64,000 nucleotides of DNA, taken from contig NZ_JAQIFT010000025.1 in assembly GCF_027857615.1 (NCBI RefSeq), forward strand, positions 1 to 64,000, read 5' to 3'. Within the stretch, counting starts at the first letter, position 1. Every line of letters starts with the position of its first letter. The notes beneath the pieces were generated by a model. It ran no database searches. It saw only the letters and a list, made by a program, of their open reading frames with translations, and was not told the DNA's origin. This DNA is from Holtiella tumoricola (GTDB lineage: Bacteria > Bacillota > Clostridia > Lachnospirales > Cellulosilyticaceae). The translations under genes were made by a program, and so were the position numbers. Positions 26,723 to 35,287 of this stretch are shown here, in pieces.

Positions 26723-28264
26723 ATGAACCACGAGTTAGTTATCGTTTTAGACTTTGGTGGACAGTACAACCAACTTATTGCAAGACGTGTTCGCGAAAAC
26801 AATGTATACTGTGAAGTACATCCTTATAACTTAAGTATTGAAAAAATCAAAGAGATGAATCCAAAAGGGATTATCTTTACAGGGGGACCAAATAGCGTAT
26901 ACGCCAAGGAGTCACCAATCTGTGATAAAGCGATCTTTGAACTAGGCATACCAGTACTTGGTATTTGCTACGGATCTCAGCTTACAGCACACCTTTTAGG
27001 TGGTAAAGTTGCAACAGCACCAGTAAGTGAATATGGTAAAACAGAAGTAAAAGTTGATACAACATCAAAATTATTTGAAAATGTTTCTGACTCAACAATC
27101 TGTTGGATGAGTCATACAGATTATATTGAAACAGCACCAGCAGATTTCAAAATTACTGCACACACACCAGTATGTCCAGTAGCTGCAATGGAAAATGCTG
27201 AGAAAGGGCTTTACGCAGTTCAATTCCACCCAGAAGTTATGCATACACAAGAAGGTATGACAATGCTTGCTAACTTTGTAAACAACATTTGTGGTTGCAA
27301 AGGTGACTGGAGAATGGATTCATTTGTAGAAACAACAATTGAAGCTATTCGTGAAAAAGTAGGTAACGGAAAAGCATTATGTGCATTATCAGGTGGTGTA
27401 GATTCATCTGTAGCAGCAGTTATGCTTTCAAAAGCAATTGGTAAACAGCTAACATGCGTGTTTGTAGACCATGGCTTACTTAGAAAAAATGAAGGTGATG
27501 AAGTAGAAGCAATCTTCGGACCAGAAGGTAACTATGACCTTAACTTCATCCGTGTTAATGCACAAGAAAGATTCTACGAAAAATTAAAAGGTGTAGAAGA
27601 TCCAGAAACTAAGAGAAAAATCATCGGTGAAGAATTCATTCGTGTATTCGAAGAAGAAGCACAAAAAATTGGTGCAGTAGACTTCTTAGTACAAGGAACA
27701 ATTTACCCAGACGTTATCGAAAGCGGTCTTGGTAAATCAGCTGTTATCAAATCACATCACAACGTAGGTGGACTTCCTGACTGTGTAGATTTCAAAGAAA
27801 TCATCGAGCCACTTCGTCTTCTCTTCAAAGATGAAGTACGTAAAGCAGGACTTGAACTTGAAATTCCAGAATACTTAGTATACCGTCAACCATTCCCAGG
27901 CCCAGGTCTTGGTATCCGTATAATTGGTGAAGTAACAGCAGAAAAAGTACGCATTGTACAAGATGCAGACTGGATTTATCGTGAAGAAATCAAAAATGCA
28001 GGTATCGACAAAGAAATTGGTCAATACTTCGCAGCTCTTACAAACATGCGTTCAGTAGGTGTAATGGGTGACGAAAGAACATATGATTACGCTATCGCAT
28101 TAAGAGCAGTAACAACAAGTGATTTTATGACAGCAGAATCAGCTGACCTTCCATGGGAAGTACTTGGGAAAGTAACAACAAGAATTGTAAACGAAGTTAA
28201 AGGTGTTAACCGTGTACTCTATGACTGCACAGGCAAACCACCAGCAACTATTGAGTTTGAATAG
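26723..28264 (+). CDS. guaA: GMP synthase (glutamine-hydrolysing)
   Basis: 513 residues, full length. The class I glutamine amidotransferase half has the nucleophile Cys82 in GICYGSQ and FHPEVMHTQEG; the ATP-pyrophosphatase half has the P-loop SGGVDSSVAAV; the C-terminal dimer domain ends in TGKPPATIEFE. It makes GMP from XMP. GAGGAGG precedes the ATG. It lies downstream of guaB and is probably under the same riboswitch, unless a promoter hides in the 100-base gap. Confidence 0.98.
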   Translation: MNHELVIVLDFGGQYNQLIARRVRENNVYCEVHPYNLSIEKIKEMNPKGIIFTGGPNSVYAKESPICDKAIFELGIPVLGICYGSQLTAHLLGGKVATAPVSEYGKTEVKVDTTSKLFENVSDSTICWMSHTDYIETAPADFKITAHTPVCPVAAMENAEKGLYAVQFHPEVMHTQEGMTMLANFVNNICGCKGDWRMDSFVETTIEAIREKVGNGKALCALSGGVDSSVAAVMLSKAIGKQLTCVFVDHGLLRKNEGDEVEAIFGPEGNYDLNFIRVNAQERFYEKLKGVEDPETKRKIIGEEFIRVFEEEAQKIGAVDFLVQGTIYPDVIESGLGKSAVIKSHHNVGGLPDCVDFKEIIEPLRLLFKDEVRKAGLELEIPEYLVYRQPFPGPGLGIRIIGEVTAEKVRIVQDADWIYREEIKNAGIDKEIGQYFAALTNMRSVGVMGDERTYDYAIALRAVTTSDFMTAESADLPWEVLGKVTTRIVNEVKGVNRVLYDCTGKPPATIEFE

Positions 28265-28472
28265 TCGCGAAAGCTACTAGCAACGCGCTGACAAAATAAA
28301 AAAGTTCCAATGAGAGCTAGCTCTCATTTGGAACTTTTTTATTTTGTCAGCATAGGGCGAAGCCTGTGCACTCAGTAATATTACATGATTTTTGTAATAT
28401 TATTGAGTGTGAGCAATATGACTTTGGAAAGTATATGACGCTAGCTATCATGAGCGTAACGTAGTCTAGCGA
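28265..28472. other. Large folded intergenic element after guaA
   Basis: This 208-base stretch starts at the base after the guaA stop. An interrupted closing stem is formed by TCGC (28265-28268)/GCGA (28469-28472), CTAC (28274-28277)/GTAG (28461-28464) and ACGC (28283-28286)/GCGT (28454-28457). Inside it lie hairpins 28287-28351 (a 32-bp stem with almost no loop), 28350-28369 (GCATAGG/CCTGTGC), 28369-28409 (16 bp, nine-base loop) and 28416-28436. The first three abut almost exactly. There is no coding frame. It is a candidate miniature mobile repeat or structured RNA. The rest of the gap (28473-28696) is AT-rich with no clear feature. Confidence 0.7.
28287..28351. terminator. Long near-perfect palindrome, probable guaA terminator
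   Basis: The arms 28287-28318 and 28319-28351 are complementary except for one extra base. The right arm includes T6 at 28335-28340. It is far longer and more symmetric than the other terminators here, and works in both directions if it is one. Confidence 0.65.
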
Positions 28473-28696
28473 ATGGCATTACTTAATAATTGGAGAGTAA
28501 ATATTTTAGGGGTTCACTCTTAAAAAATCCTTGTCTTTTAGTTTTGAGAGTATATGGATTGAACCATCACCAGTGGAAAGAAATTGATACAAGTTATGAA
28601 ATAATGCATTATAAAAATTTATATGATATATTAAAGTAAATGTATTTTAAAAATATACTACAATATATAATTGCATAGTGTAAGGGGGATAAAGCC

Positions 28697-29389
28697 ATGA
28701 TTTATGTCATGAGTGATATACATGGGGAATTAGAATTATTTGAAAAAATGCTAGAAAGGATAAATTTAAAAGTAGATGATACATTATATATACTAGGGGA
28801 TTTAATAGATAGAGGAGAAAAGTCTATAGAGACCCTTAAATTAGCAATGGAGCATCCCAATATAGAATTTATTATAGGTAACCATGAAGATATGATGCTT
28901 AGTCTATATACGGGAGAAGAAAAAATCTTTAATAATTGGTTAAGAGATTGTAATGGTGGGCAGGTAACATTAGAGCAATATAATAGGCTAAAAGTAGAAG
29001 AAAAAGAAAAAATTAAAGATTTTTTAACACAGGCTGTTTTATATAAATTCATAGAAGTGAATAATAGAAAGTTCTTGCTAGTACATGGTGGAATTCGTGC
29101 TTTTGGTGAGTATGAATTGGAAAAGGCTATAGATCAACAAAGTAGAAGGGATATGATTTGGATAAGGGATGAGTTTACTCAGGCCCCTTGTAGAAAAGAT
29201 ATAACAGTTATATTTGGTCATACTTTTACCCAGTCTCTATGTAATGAACATAAAATATGGTATAGCTATATAGAGGATGATGAAAAACAATATAATGATA
29301 AAATAGGAATTGATTGTGGATCATATGAATCTAAGAAACTTGGCTGTCTAAGATTAGATGATATGATGGAATTCTATGTAAGCAATTGA
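28697..29389 (+). CDS. Calcineurin-like metallophosphoesterase (PP2A/lambda-phosphatase type)
   Basis: 230 residues, cytoplasmic. The dinuclear-metal motifs are in order: DIHG near residue 8, GDLIDRG, GNHEDM, then VHGG and GHTF. This set is typical of bacterial Ser/Thr phosphatases and diadenosine-tetraphosphate-type hydrolases; which substrate is used cannot be told. AAGGGGGAT precedes the ATG. It stands alone between two gene-poor gaps. Confidence 0.88.
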   Translation: MIYVMSDIHGELELFEKMLERINLKVDDTLYILGDLIDRGEKSIETLKLAMEHPNIEFIIGNHEDMMLSLYTGEEKIFNNWLRDCNGGQVTLEQYNRLKVEEKEKIKDFLTQAVLYKFIEVNNRKFLLVHGGIRAFGEYELEKAIDQQSRRDMIWIRDEFTQAPCRKDITVIFGHTFTQSLCNEHKIWYSYIEDDEKQYNDKIGIDCGSYESKKLGCLRLDDMMEFYVSN

Positions 29390-29447
29390 AAAAATTATTT
29401 ATAAAAAACCATTTTATCACTTTAAAAAGAGCAATAAGAATATTGAG

Positions 29448-29489
29448 TATTAAAAAGCATAAATCTACATGGATTTATGCTTTTTAATA
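29448..29489 (+). terminator. Terminator-like hairpin
   Basis: An 18-bp stem TATTAAAAAGCATAAATC and its complement, with a six-base loop and a T-rich right arm (CTTTTTAAT). The remaining part of the 29390-29768 gap is AT-rich; I saw no gene or clear promoter in it. Confidence 0.75.
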
Positions 29490-29768
29490 TTTCTAGTACT
29501 TTGAAGTAATATGTATTTGGGAGGTTCAATACCATATATAATCATTTCATCATATAGATACCATAGCTTAATACTTAAAAATACAATAAGTAGGATAGAA
29601 GTAAATAATCATAAGTTGTATGCAATCGTGAGGTTTAGTATAATAAAAATAATAAGTTTATAAATAGAATACATAAATAATATAAAATGTCTAGTTCTTA
29701 ACCGTTAAATATAAAGGCGTTCAGTATATAACCATAAATATGGAATTTGACTAGAGGATACTATAAAA

Positions 29769-30668
29769 ATGATAGAAATACAAAATATAAATAAAATAAA
29801 AGAAGCAATACAATATATGGAACCGTTTTTTGATGTAGTTCGTCTTGTTGACACTAGGGAAACAAAGGTAATGTCCTTTAGGGCAAAGACAAAGAGTATA
29901 GAGAAGACACATCAATGTTATAAAATGTGGAATAAGGAAGCACGCTGTGAGAATTGTACAAGTATGAATGCTCTCTTAACAGGAAGTCCAAAAGAAAAAT
30001 ACGAATTTCGAGATGATGAAGTTTATCACGTTGTTTCAAGACCTGTTAAGGTAGTGGATGAAACGGGAAAGGTCCATGAGTTAATATTAGAAATTGTTAA
30101 TGGAGTTGCAGATCATTCACTGTTTGAAAAGTTTGGAATGAGTGCTGAAGGAGATAAAACAATTATTGAACTTATAACAGATACCTATCGTAAGATTTAT
30201 GAGGATGCGCTCACTTCAGTATACAACCGAAGATATTTAGAAGAATTCCGTTTTCTTTATCACAATAATAATGAAGTATCGAAGCAAGTAGCATTTATTA
30301 TGGTAGATTTAAAGGCATTTAAGAAAATTAATGATACAATGGGACATGAAACAGGAGATCATGTATTAATAGAAGTCGCCTCTCTATTTAAGAAAAATAT
30401 AAGAAGCCAAGATTCTGTTATTCGCTTAGGTGGGGATGAGTTTGTAATAGTATTAGTGAATTACCCAAAAGATCAGATTGTTTCTAAAATGAAATTACTA
30501 CAGAATGAAATAAGGAAGATACCTCTTGAATCTAAGGAACAAAGTCATGTAGATATTGACTGGGGGTATACCTATACAGAAAACTTTAAAATTTCGAAGA
30601 AGTACCTAGATACAATATTAAAACAAGCTGATGATGCCATGTATATCATGAAAAAAGATCAATTATAA
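29769..30668 (+). CDS. Diguanylate cyclase with N-terminal PAS-like domain
   Basis: 299 residues, cytoplasmic. The N-terminal region (1-125) looks PAS-like and carries HQCYKMWNKEARCENCTSM, a Cys-x9-Cys-x2-Cys cluster. The GGDEF domain (about 150-299) has LTSVYNRRYLEEF and the catalytic RLGGDEFVIVL, so it should make cyclic di-GMP. No RxxD inhibitory site is obvious before GGDEF. The DsrE-like gene follows 22 bases later, which hints at redox or sulfur sensing. The ribosome-binding site is weak (GAGGAT). Confidence 0.87.
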   Translation: MIEIQNINKIKEAIQYMEPFFDVVRLVDTRETKVMSFRAKTKSIEKTHQCYKMWNKEARCENCTSMNALLTGSPKEKYEFRDDEVYHVVSRPVKVVDETGKVHELILEIVNGVADHSLFEKFGMSAEGDKTIIELITDTYRKIYEDALTSVYNRRYLEEFRFLYHNNNEVSKQVAFIMVDLKAFKKINDTMGHETGDHVLIEVASLFKKNIRSQDSVIRLGGDEFVIVLVNYPKDQIVSKMKLLQNEIRKIPLESKEQSHVDIDWGYTYTENFKISKKYLDTILKQADDAMYIMKKDQL

Positions 30669-30690
30669 TAAATTACTTATGGAGGGGATT

Positions 30691-31032
30691 ATGGAGAATA
30701 ATAAGCTAACAGTACTATGGGTAACAAGAGACAAAGAAGTAGCCTTGCATATGGTATTTATGTATGCTAAAAATGCAAAACTTCAAGGATGGTGGGAAGA
30801 AGTAGAAGTGATTATATGGGGGCCATCGGCTCAACTTACAGCTATAGATGAAGATATTCAGTTAGAAATTCAAATGGCTAAGCACGCAGGCGTAGAAGTA
30901 CGTGCATGTGCAACATGTGCTTCTAGATATGGTGTAGAAGCAGAATTAATAAATCAAGGTATAGAGGTGATTGGAATGGGGATTCCATTGACAGAAGCTC
31001 TAAAAGCAGGAAATAAGATTTTATCAATTTAA
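30691..31032 (+). CDS. DsrE-family protein
   Basis: 113 residues with the small alpha/beta DsrE/DsrF-like fold: LTVLWVTRDKEVALHMVFMYAKNAKL, EVIIWGPSAQLTA, a conserved ACATCASRYG and a C-terminal VIGMGIPLTEAL. The family includes sulfur-relay subunits but also many proteins of unknown role. The frame opens at 30679, but that ATG overlaps GGAGGGG, so the ATG at 30691 is the likely start. It is probably cotranscribed with the diguanylate cyclase. Confidence 0.8.
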   Translation: MENNKLTVLWVTRDKEVALHMVFMYAKNAKLQGWWEEVEVIIWGPSAQLTAIDEDIQLEIQMAKHAGVEVRACATCASRYGVEAELINQGIEVIGMGIPLTEALKAGNKILSI

Positions 31033-31065
31033 GTAGACTATATAAAAAAATAAAGAGAATAGAGT

Positions 31066-31102
31066 AAGCCATCCTAAAAATAACATTTTAGGATGGCTTT
31101 TA
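31066..31102 (+). terminator. Terminator after DsrE gene
   Basis: AAGCCATCCTAAAA (31066-31079) and TTTTAGGATGGCTT (31086-31099) form a 14-bp stem with a six-base loop, followed by TTA. Confidence 0.88.
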
Positions 31103-31226
31103 TAGAGTGCAAAAATGATTAAATTATATTATGGGATAGGATAGAAATATAGCACTTATTAGAGATACTATGTAATGATATATTTTTATTATAAACAAAG
31201 TTTTAAAGATAGATATTTTAAACATA

Positions 31227-31255
31227 TTGACATTTATCTATATGTTGGATAATAT
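31227..31255 (+). promoter_or_regulatory. ars operon promoter
   Basis: A perfect -35 TTGACA (31227-31232) is followed at 17 bases by TAATAT (31250-31255); GATAAT at 31248 is an alternative at 15 bases. Confidence 0.75.
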
Positions 31256-31279
31256 ATTGATATATAGATGGTTATCTAT
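31236..31279. promoter_or_regulatory. Candidate ArsR operator
   Basis: Three six-base half-sites overlap and follow the promoter: ATCTAT (31236-31241), ATAGAT (31264-31269) and ATCTAT (31274-31279). The last two form a perfect dyad with spacer GGTT. The position fits repression by the ArsR protein encoded next. Confidence 0.6.
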
Positions 31280-31305
31280 GTGTTTTATACACAGGAGGAA
31301 TGATG

Positions 31306-31617
31306 ATGAAATATAGTTATAGTGAGTATGTCCCTTTACTCAAAGCACTAGCTGATGAAACAAGATTGAGGATTTTAGATATGCTTTCTTGTGGTGAACT
31401 TTGTGCATGTAACCTTTTAGAAGGATTGAATATTACACAGCCAACCTTATCCTATCACATGAAGATGCTTACACAATGTGATCTTGTTCTTGCGAGAAAA
31501 GATGGGATATGGATGAAATATAAACTTAATGAAACTAAAGTGACAGAGTATAAAGAATTTATGGATGAACTATTATCACATAAAGAACAATGTAGTTGTA
31601 AGATAGAGGAGGGGTAA
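31306..31617 (+). CDS. arsR: ArsR-family arsenic-responsive repressor
   Basis: 103-residue winged-helix regulator of the ars operon. The recognition region is ITQPTLSYHMKMLTQCDLV, and the arsenic-binding motif ELCACNLL (Cys-x-Cys) is intact; further Cys near the C terminus (QCSCK). Three consecutive ATG codons lie at 31300, 31303 and 31306; AGGAGG at 31293-31298 best serves the third. Its stop overlaps the next start (TAATG). It should leave DNA when trivalent arsenic binds. Confidence 0.92.
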   Translation: MKYSYSEYVPLLKALADETRLRILDMLSCGELCACNLLEGLNITQPTLSYHMKMLTQCDLVLARKDGIWMKYKLNETKVTEYKEFMDELLSHKEQCSCKIEEG

Positions 31618-32624
31618 TGGTGTTTGAATGGTTCAATGAACAGTTGCTCCAGATGAAGTGGTTATATAATTTGATACAATGGCTAGTAGAAGATGTATTT
31701 GAGTTGGATATGGCAACACGAGTAGGCGGTAGTATACACTTTTTTGTATATGATACTATAAAAATTTTTATTTTGTTAGCAGCACTAATTTTTATAATTT
31801 CTTATATTCAGAGTTATTTTCCACCCGAAAGAACTAAAAAGATTCTAGGTAGATTTAATGGTATTGCCGGGAATGTTATGGGTGCTTTATTAGGAACAGT
31901 TACTCCATTTTGTAGTTGTTCGAGTATTCCACTTTTTATAGGGTTTACACAAGCAGGATTACCAATAGGGGTGAGCTTTTCATTTTTAATATCTTCTCCA
32001 TTAGTAGACTTGGCATCGGTGTTATTATTAGCCAGTATTTTTGGATGGAATATTGCCATGGCTTATGTAATCGTTGGGATTATCTTAGCTGTAGTAGGTG
32101 GAACTATTATTAGTAAGCTGAAATTAGAAAAGTACGTAGAGCCTTTTGTCTTTGAACATGTGGAAGGGAGAATAGATATTACACTCCCTACTTTGACAAA
32201 GAGAGAGAGACTAAGTTACTCCAAAGACCAAGTAAAAGAAATTTTTGTGAGAGTATGGAAGTATGTACTAATAGGTGTAGGAATAGGCGCATTAATTCAT
32301 AACTGGATACCTGAATCGGTAATTTCAGCAGTTTTAGGTCAGGAGAATATCTTTTCAGTTCTTATTGCTACACTCGTAGGTGTTCCAATGTATGCGGATA
32401 TTTTTGGAACCATACCTATATCAGAGGCTTTACTCTATAAGGAGGTAGGGCTAGGGACAGTTTTATCATTTATGATGGCAGTAACAGCATTATCTTTACC
32501 ATCAATCATTATGCTAAAAAATGTAATCAAGCCCAAGTTACTTACTATATTTGTAGGGATTGTTGTAATAGGTATCATGATGATTGGTTATGGATTTAAT
32601 GCTTTTTCATTTTTAATCATGTAA
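31617..32624 (+). CDS. arsP: ArsP-type permease (SO_0444/DUF318 family)
   Basis: Membrane transporter of 335 residues with about eight spans. The conserved TPFCSCSSIPLFIG motif in the first half and VPMYADIFGTIPISEAL in the second are typical of ArsP, which exports trivalent methyl or aromatic arsenicals; some relatives move copper or zinc. It starts inside the arsR stop codon, so expression is coupled to arsR, supporting an arsenic role. Confidence 0.87.
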   Translation: MVFEWFNEQLLQMKWLYNLIQWLVEDVFELDMATRVGGSIHFFVYDTIKIFILLAALIFIISYIQSYFPPERTKKILGRFNGIAGNVMGALLGTVTPFCSCSSIPLFIGFTQAGLPIGVSFSFLISSPLVDLASVLLLASIFGWNIAMAYVIVGIILAVVGGTIISKLKLEKYVEPFVFEHVEGRIDITLPTLTKRERLSYSKDQVKEIFVRVWKYVLIGVGIGALIHNWIPESVISAVLGQENIFSVLIATLVGVPMYADIFGTIPISEALLYKEVGLGTVLSFMMAVTALSLPSIIMLKNVIKPKLLTIFVGIVVIGIMMIGYGFNAFSFLIM

Positions 32625-32644
32625 ATAGGAAAGGTGATAGGGAT

Positions 32645-32881
32645 ATGAATATTAAAGTGTTTGGGGCATGTTGCTCAAAATGTACAATGATGTATGGTTA
32701 TGCAGAAGAGATTATTAAAGAGCAAGGCCTTGATGCAACCCTTGATAAAGTAACAGATATTAAAGAACAAATGAAGTATGGTATCATGAGTTTGCCTGCG
32801 CTGATGGTCGATGAAAAGGTTATTTCATCAGGAAGAATGCTTTCAAAGAAAGATATGGAAAAAGCAATATGCAAAAAGTAA
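32645..32881 (+). CDS. Small thioredoxin-like redox protein
   Basis: 78 residues, cytoplasmic, of the small redox-active disulfide type. It begins MNIKVFGACCSKCTMM, with the active-site Cys-x-x-Cys and one extra Cys, and has the cis-Pro strand SLPALMVDEKVISSG. It lies between arsP and arsC and overlaps arsC by 13 bases; its likely job is to reduce ArsC or hand metal to ArsP. Confidence 0.88.
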   Translation: MNIKVFGACCSKCTMMYGYAEEIIKEQGLDATLDKVTDIKEQMKYGIMSLPALMVDEKVISSGRMLSKKDMEKAICKK

Positions 32882-33276
32882 AAGTAGCATTTATCTGTGT
32901 ACATAACTCATGTAGGTCTCAAATGGCTGAAGCACTTGGAAAACATTTAGCAAGTGATACATTTGAAAGTTATTCTGCAGGAACCCAGCTTAGAAGTCAG
33001 ATTAACCAAGATGCGGTTAGAATTATGAAGCAACTTTATAATATAGATATGAATGAAACACAAAGAAGCAAACTTTTAGAAGATATACCAGAGGTAGACA
33101 TTGTTATTACTATGGGGTGCAATGTACAATGCCCAAACTTACCATGTAAGCACAGAGAAGACTGGGGGCTTGATGATCCATCTGGAAAAGAAGATGCTGA
33201 ATTTATTCAAACAGCAAGGATGATAGAAGAGAAAATATTAGATTTAAAGTGTAGAATGGAAGCAATTTTACGATAA
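32869..33276 (+). CDS. arsC: Thioredoxin-coupled arsenate reductase
   Basis: 135 residues, low-molecular-weight tyrosine phosphatase fold. The P loop is C10-VHNS-C15-RS, and further Cys84, Cys88 and Cys93 lie in TMGCNVQCPNLPCKHREDWGLDDPSG, matching the Staphylococcus pI258 ArsC type that uses three Cys and thioredoxin. It reduces arsenate to arsenite. It overlaps the small redox-protein gene, which suggests that protein as its electron donor. Confidence 0.92.
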   Translation: MQKVKVAFICVHNSCRSQMAEALGKHLASDTFESYSAGTQLRSQINQDAVRIMKQLYNIDMNETQRSKLLEDIPEVDIVITMGCNVQCPNLPCKHREDWGLDDPSGKEDAEFIQTARMIEEKILDLKCRMEAILR

Positions 33277-33280
33277 ATAT

Positions 33281-33335
33281 AAGAAAATATAACCTCCTCT
33301 TAAGGGATTATCTTAAGAGGAGGTTATATTTTCTT
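33281..33335. terminator. ars operon terminator
   Basis: A perfect 24-bp stem, with a seven-base loop, rich in A on the left arm and T on the right, so it may end transcription from both sides. Confidence 0.9.
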
Positions 33336-33377
33336 AGTGAGTTTATATTTATTGTAGGATCTCGATGGTACAGTGTT

Positions 33378-33695
33378 TTAATTGAAACAAATAATATTTA
33401 TAATCATTATAATTATGGATAACCATATCAGTAGAATAGGAATAGAGTAATACCACTTTTTAGGCCTCCCATTTTTCCAGATCCCCTTAGCCTCTAATTT
33501 ACATCGTTCAAAGATTTCATGAGGTATGAAATGTAGCGTAAGTGTAACCAGTACAGGAAGTAAAATTAAATCATCTAGACATCCAAGAATAGGGATAAAA
33601 TCTGGGATTAAATCTATGGGTGATAATGCATATCCAACAGTAATAGCTGCAAATATTTTTGCAATTATTGGCGTATCCTTATCTTTTAATGTCAT
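33378..33695 (-). CDS. DUF1232 (YkvA-like) membrane protein
   Basis: 105 residues. The core AKIFAAITVGYALSPIDLIPDFIPILGCLDDLILLPVLV is the DUF1232 signature; a second hydrophobic segment ends the protein. Function unknown. The frame opens at 33722, but AAAGGA lies seven bases before the ATG at 33695, which I prefer. Confidence 0.87.
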   Translation of the reverse strand: MTLKDKDTPIIAKIFAAITVGYALSPIDLIPDFIPILGCLDDLILLPVLVTLTLHFIPHEIFERCKLEAKGIWKNGRPKKWYYSIPILLIWLSIIIMIINIICFN

Positions 33696-33744
33696 CTTTA
33701 TTTCCTTTCGAGAATTTAACATGGTTCGCTACAAGATTATATTA

Positions 33745-33762
33745 ATGCCTAGTACTAGGCAT
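33745..33762. repeat. Perfect 18-bp palindrome at the end of the YesN gene
   Basis: ATGCCTAGT/ACTAGGCAT has no loop and overlaps the stop codon of the leftward response-regulator gene. It may act as a weak terminator or an operator. Confidence 0.55.
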
Positions 33763-35287
33763 CAAGTTGATGATTACAACGATAGAGTTTTGGCGTAGTA
33801 CCCACAGCTTCTTTAAAGAGCTTACTAAAGTATTTTGGACTTTCATAACCTACCATTTCACTAATATCATAAATTTTGAAATGAGTTTCACGAAGAAAGT
33901 ATTTAGCTTTTTCAATTCGAATATGAGTAAGATAATCTATAAAATTTTGCCCTGTTTTTTCTTTAAATAACTTACTTAAATAAATAGGATGGATAAAGAG
34001 TAGGTCTGCCAAAGTATTAAGTGTAAGATTCTCGGCGTAATGCTCATGAATATAATTTTGAGCTGTCTTAATACTATCTCCTGAGCAAGGACTTATATCT
34101 TGTATGTATTGTTTTTGATTTTCAATATAAAGTAATGTGTAATCAATAATATCCTCAATATTTTCTCTAAAGATAAGTTGTCTTAATAAATCATGAATTT
34201 CGTCATGCACCATTTCTGAATGGTGATTTTTTAAAAAGTTATGGATGAGTAGATAGAGCTCAATACAAAAGGAGTAAACAAGGTTCAATGTATCGCTGTG
34301 CTCACCAATATGTCTAATCTCTTCTATAACCAGTTGAGTAAGTGCAGAAATATCTTTGAGAAGTAAATAATGGAGTAACTTTTCTCTTAGCTCATAAGAC
34401 ATGACATCTTCCACATAAAGGATATTTTCAATCTCTTCAAATGCAATAATAAGAGAATTTTTTTTAATAACTTTATAGTCTAGAGCTTTACCAGCTTGAA
34501 AGTAGGCGGCATGAAAAGCATTTAAATGGGTAAAGCTTTTGCTAAGTCCTATAGTAACTAAATAAGGTAGATCCTGGGTGAAAGACTCTAGTAAGACTAG
34601 GCCAACTTCTTGAGGAAGATCGTAGATGATTAAGGTTACTTCATTAAGTGTATTATTAAAACTTATGTAGTAAGGCACTATTAAGATAGCAGAGAGTGTT
34701 TGCCTTAAGATAGATTTAGCCTTAGTCATATCCTCATCATCCATATGCTCTATTCTTATTCTAGCAACTTGAAGCATATTTGAGGTAAGGGGAATTTCTA
34801 GCTGCTTTGCAAGCAGAGGATCTATTAGTGCATTTTTACGAGTAAGATTATTCAAGAAAGTTGATTTTCTTAGTTCTATAAATTCTTCATCTTCTTGACG
34901 CTTAGTCATATCCTCCTCTAAAACTTCATTTAGACGCCTAAATGTTTCATGGAGTGTATTAAAATTAACTGGTTTTGTGAGAAAATCAAAAGTACCATAT
35001 TGAAGCGCACGCCTAGCATATTCAAATTCTTCATAGCCACTAAGAATAACAGTTTTTATAGCTGGATAATCTTTGGCAAGTTGAGCAATTAGATCGAGTC
35101 CAGTTTCATATTCCATACGTATATCTGTTAAGACTACATCTACAGGATTAGACTCAATAATTTCTAGGGCTTCGGCCATAGAATGTGCAGTTCCAACAAC
35201 TTGGAAATTAAGTATATTCCAATTAACATATTTAGATAGACCATTAAGGATGATATCTTCATCATCTACAATAATAAGATTAAACAT
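33755..35287 (-). CDS. YesN-type response regulator, second sugar locus
   Basis: 510 residues. The receiver domain has Asp8/Asp9, phospho-acceptor Asp55 in VVLTDIRMEYETG and the Lys of FLTKPV. A long helical middle leads to a C-terminal AraC double HTH (about 405-505: TLADLLFIHPIYLSKLFKEKTG, IYDISEMVGYESPKYFSKLFKEAVG). It overlaps the kinase gene by eight bases. It probably activates the divergent promoters at 38692-38910. Confidence 0.92.
   Translation of the reverse strand: MFNLIIVDDEDIILNGLSKYVNWNILNFQVVGTAHSMAEALEIIESNPVDVVLTDIRMEYETGLDLIAQLAKDYPAIKTVILSGYEEFEYARRALQYGTFDFLTKPVNFNTLHETFRRLNEVLEEDMTKRQEDEEFIELRKSTFLNNLTRKNALIDPLLAKQLEIPLTSNMLQVARIRIEHMDDEDMTKAKSILRQTLSAILIVPYYISFNNTLNEVTLIIYDLPQEVGLVLLESFTQDLPYLVTIGLSKSFTHLNAFHAAYFQAGKALDYKVIKKNSLIIAFEEIENILYVEDVMSYELREKLLHYLLLKDISALTQLVIEEIRHIGEHSDTLNLVYSFCIELYLLIHNFLKNHHSEMVHDEIHDLLRQLIFRENIEDIIDYTLLYIENQKQYIQDISPCSGDSIKTAQNYIHEHYAENLTLNTLADLLFIHPIYLSKLFKEKTGQNFIDYLTHIRIEKAKYFLRETHFKIYDISEMVGYESPKYFSKLFKEAVGTTPKLYRCNHQLDA

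Noticed and set aside
28439..28471. CGCTAG/CTAGCG as an independent hairpin
   Set aside because: It competes with the closing stem of the larger element and has a 21-base loop; noted only as an alternative fold.
33526..33798. Rightward open frame across the DUF1232 gene
   Set aside because: It is antisense to a recognised family and has no ribosome-binding site.
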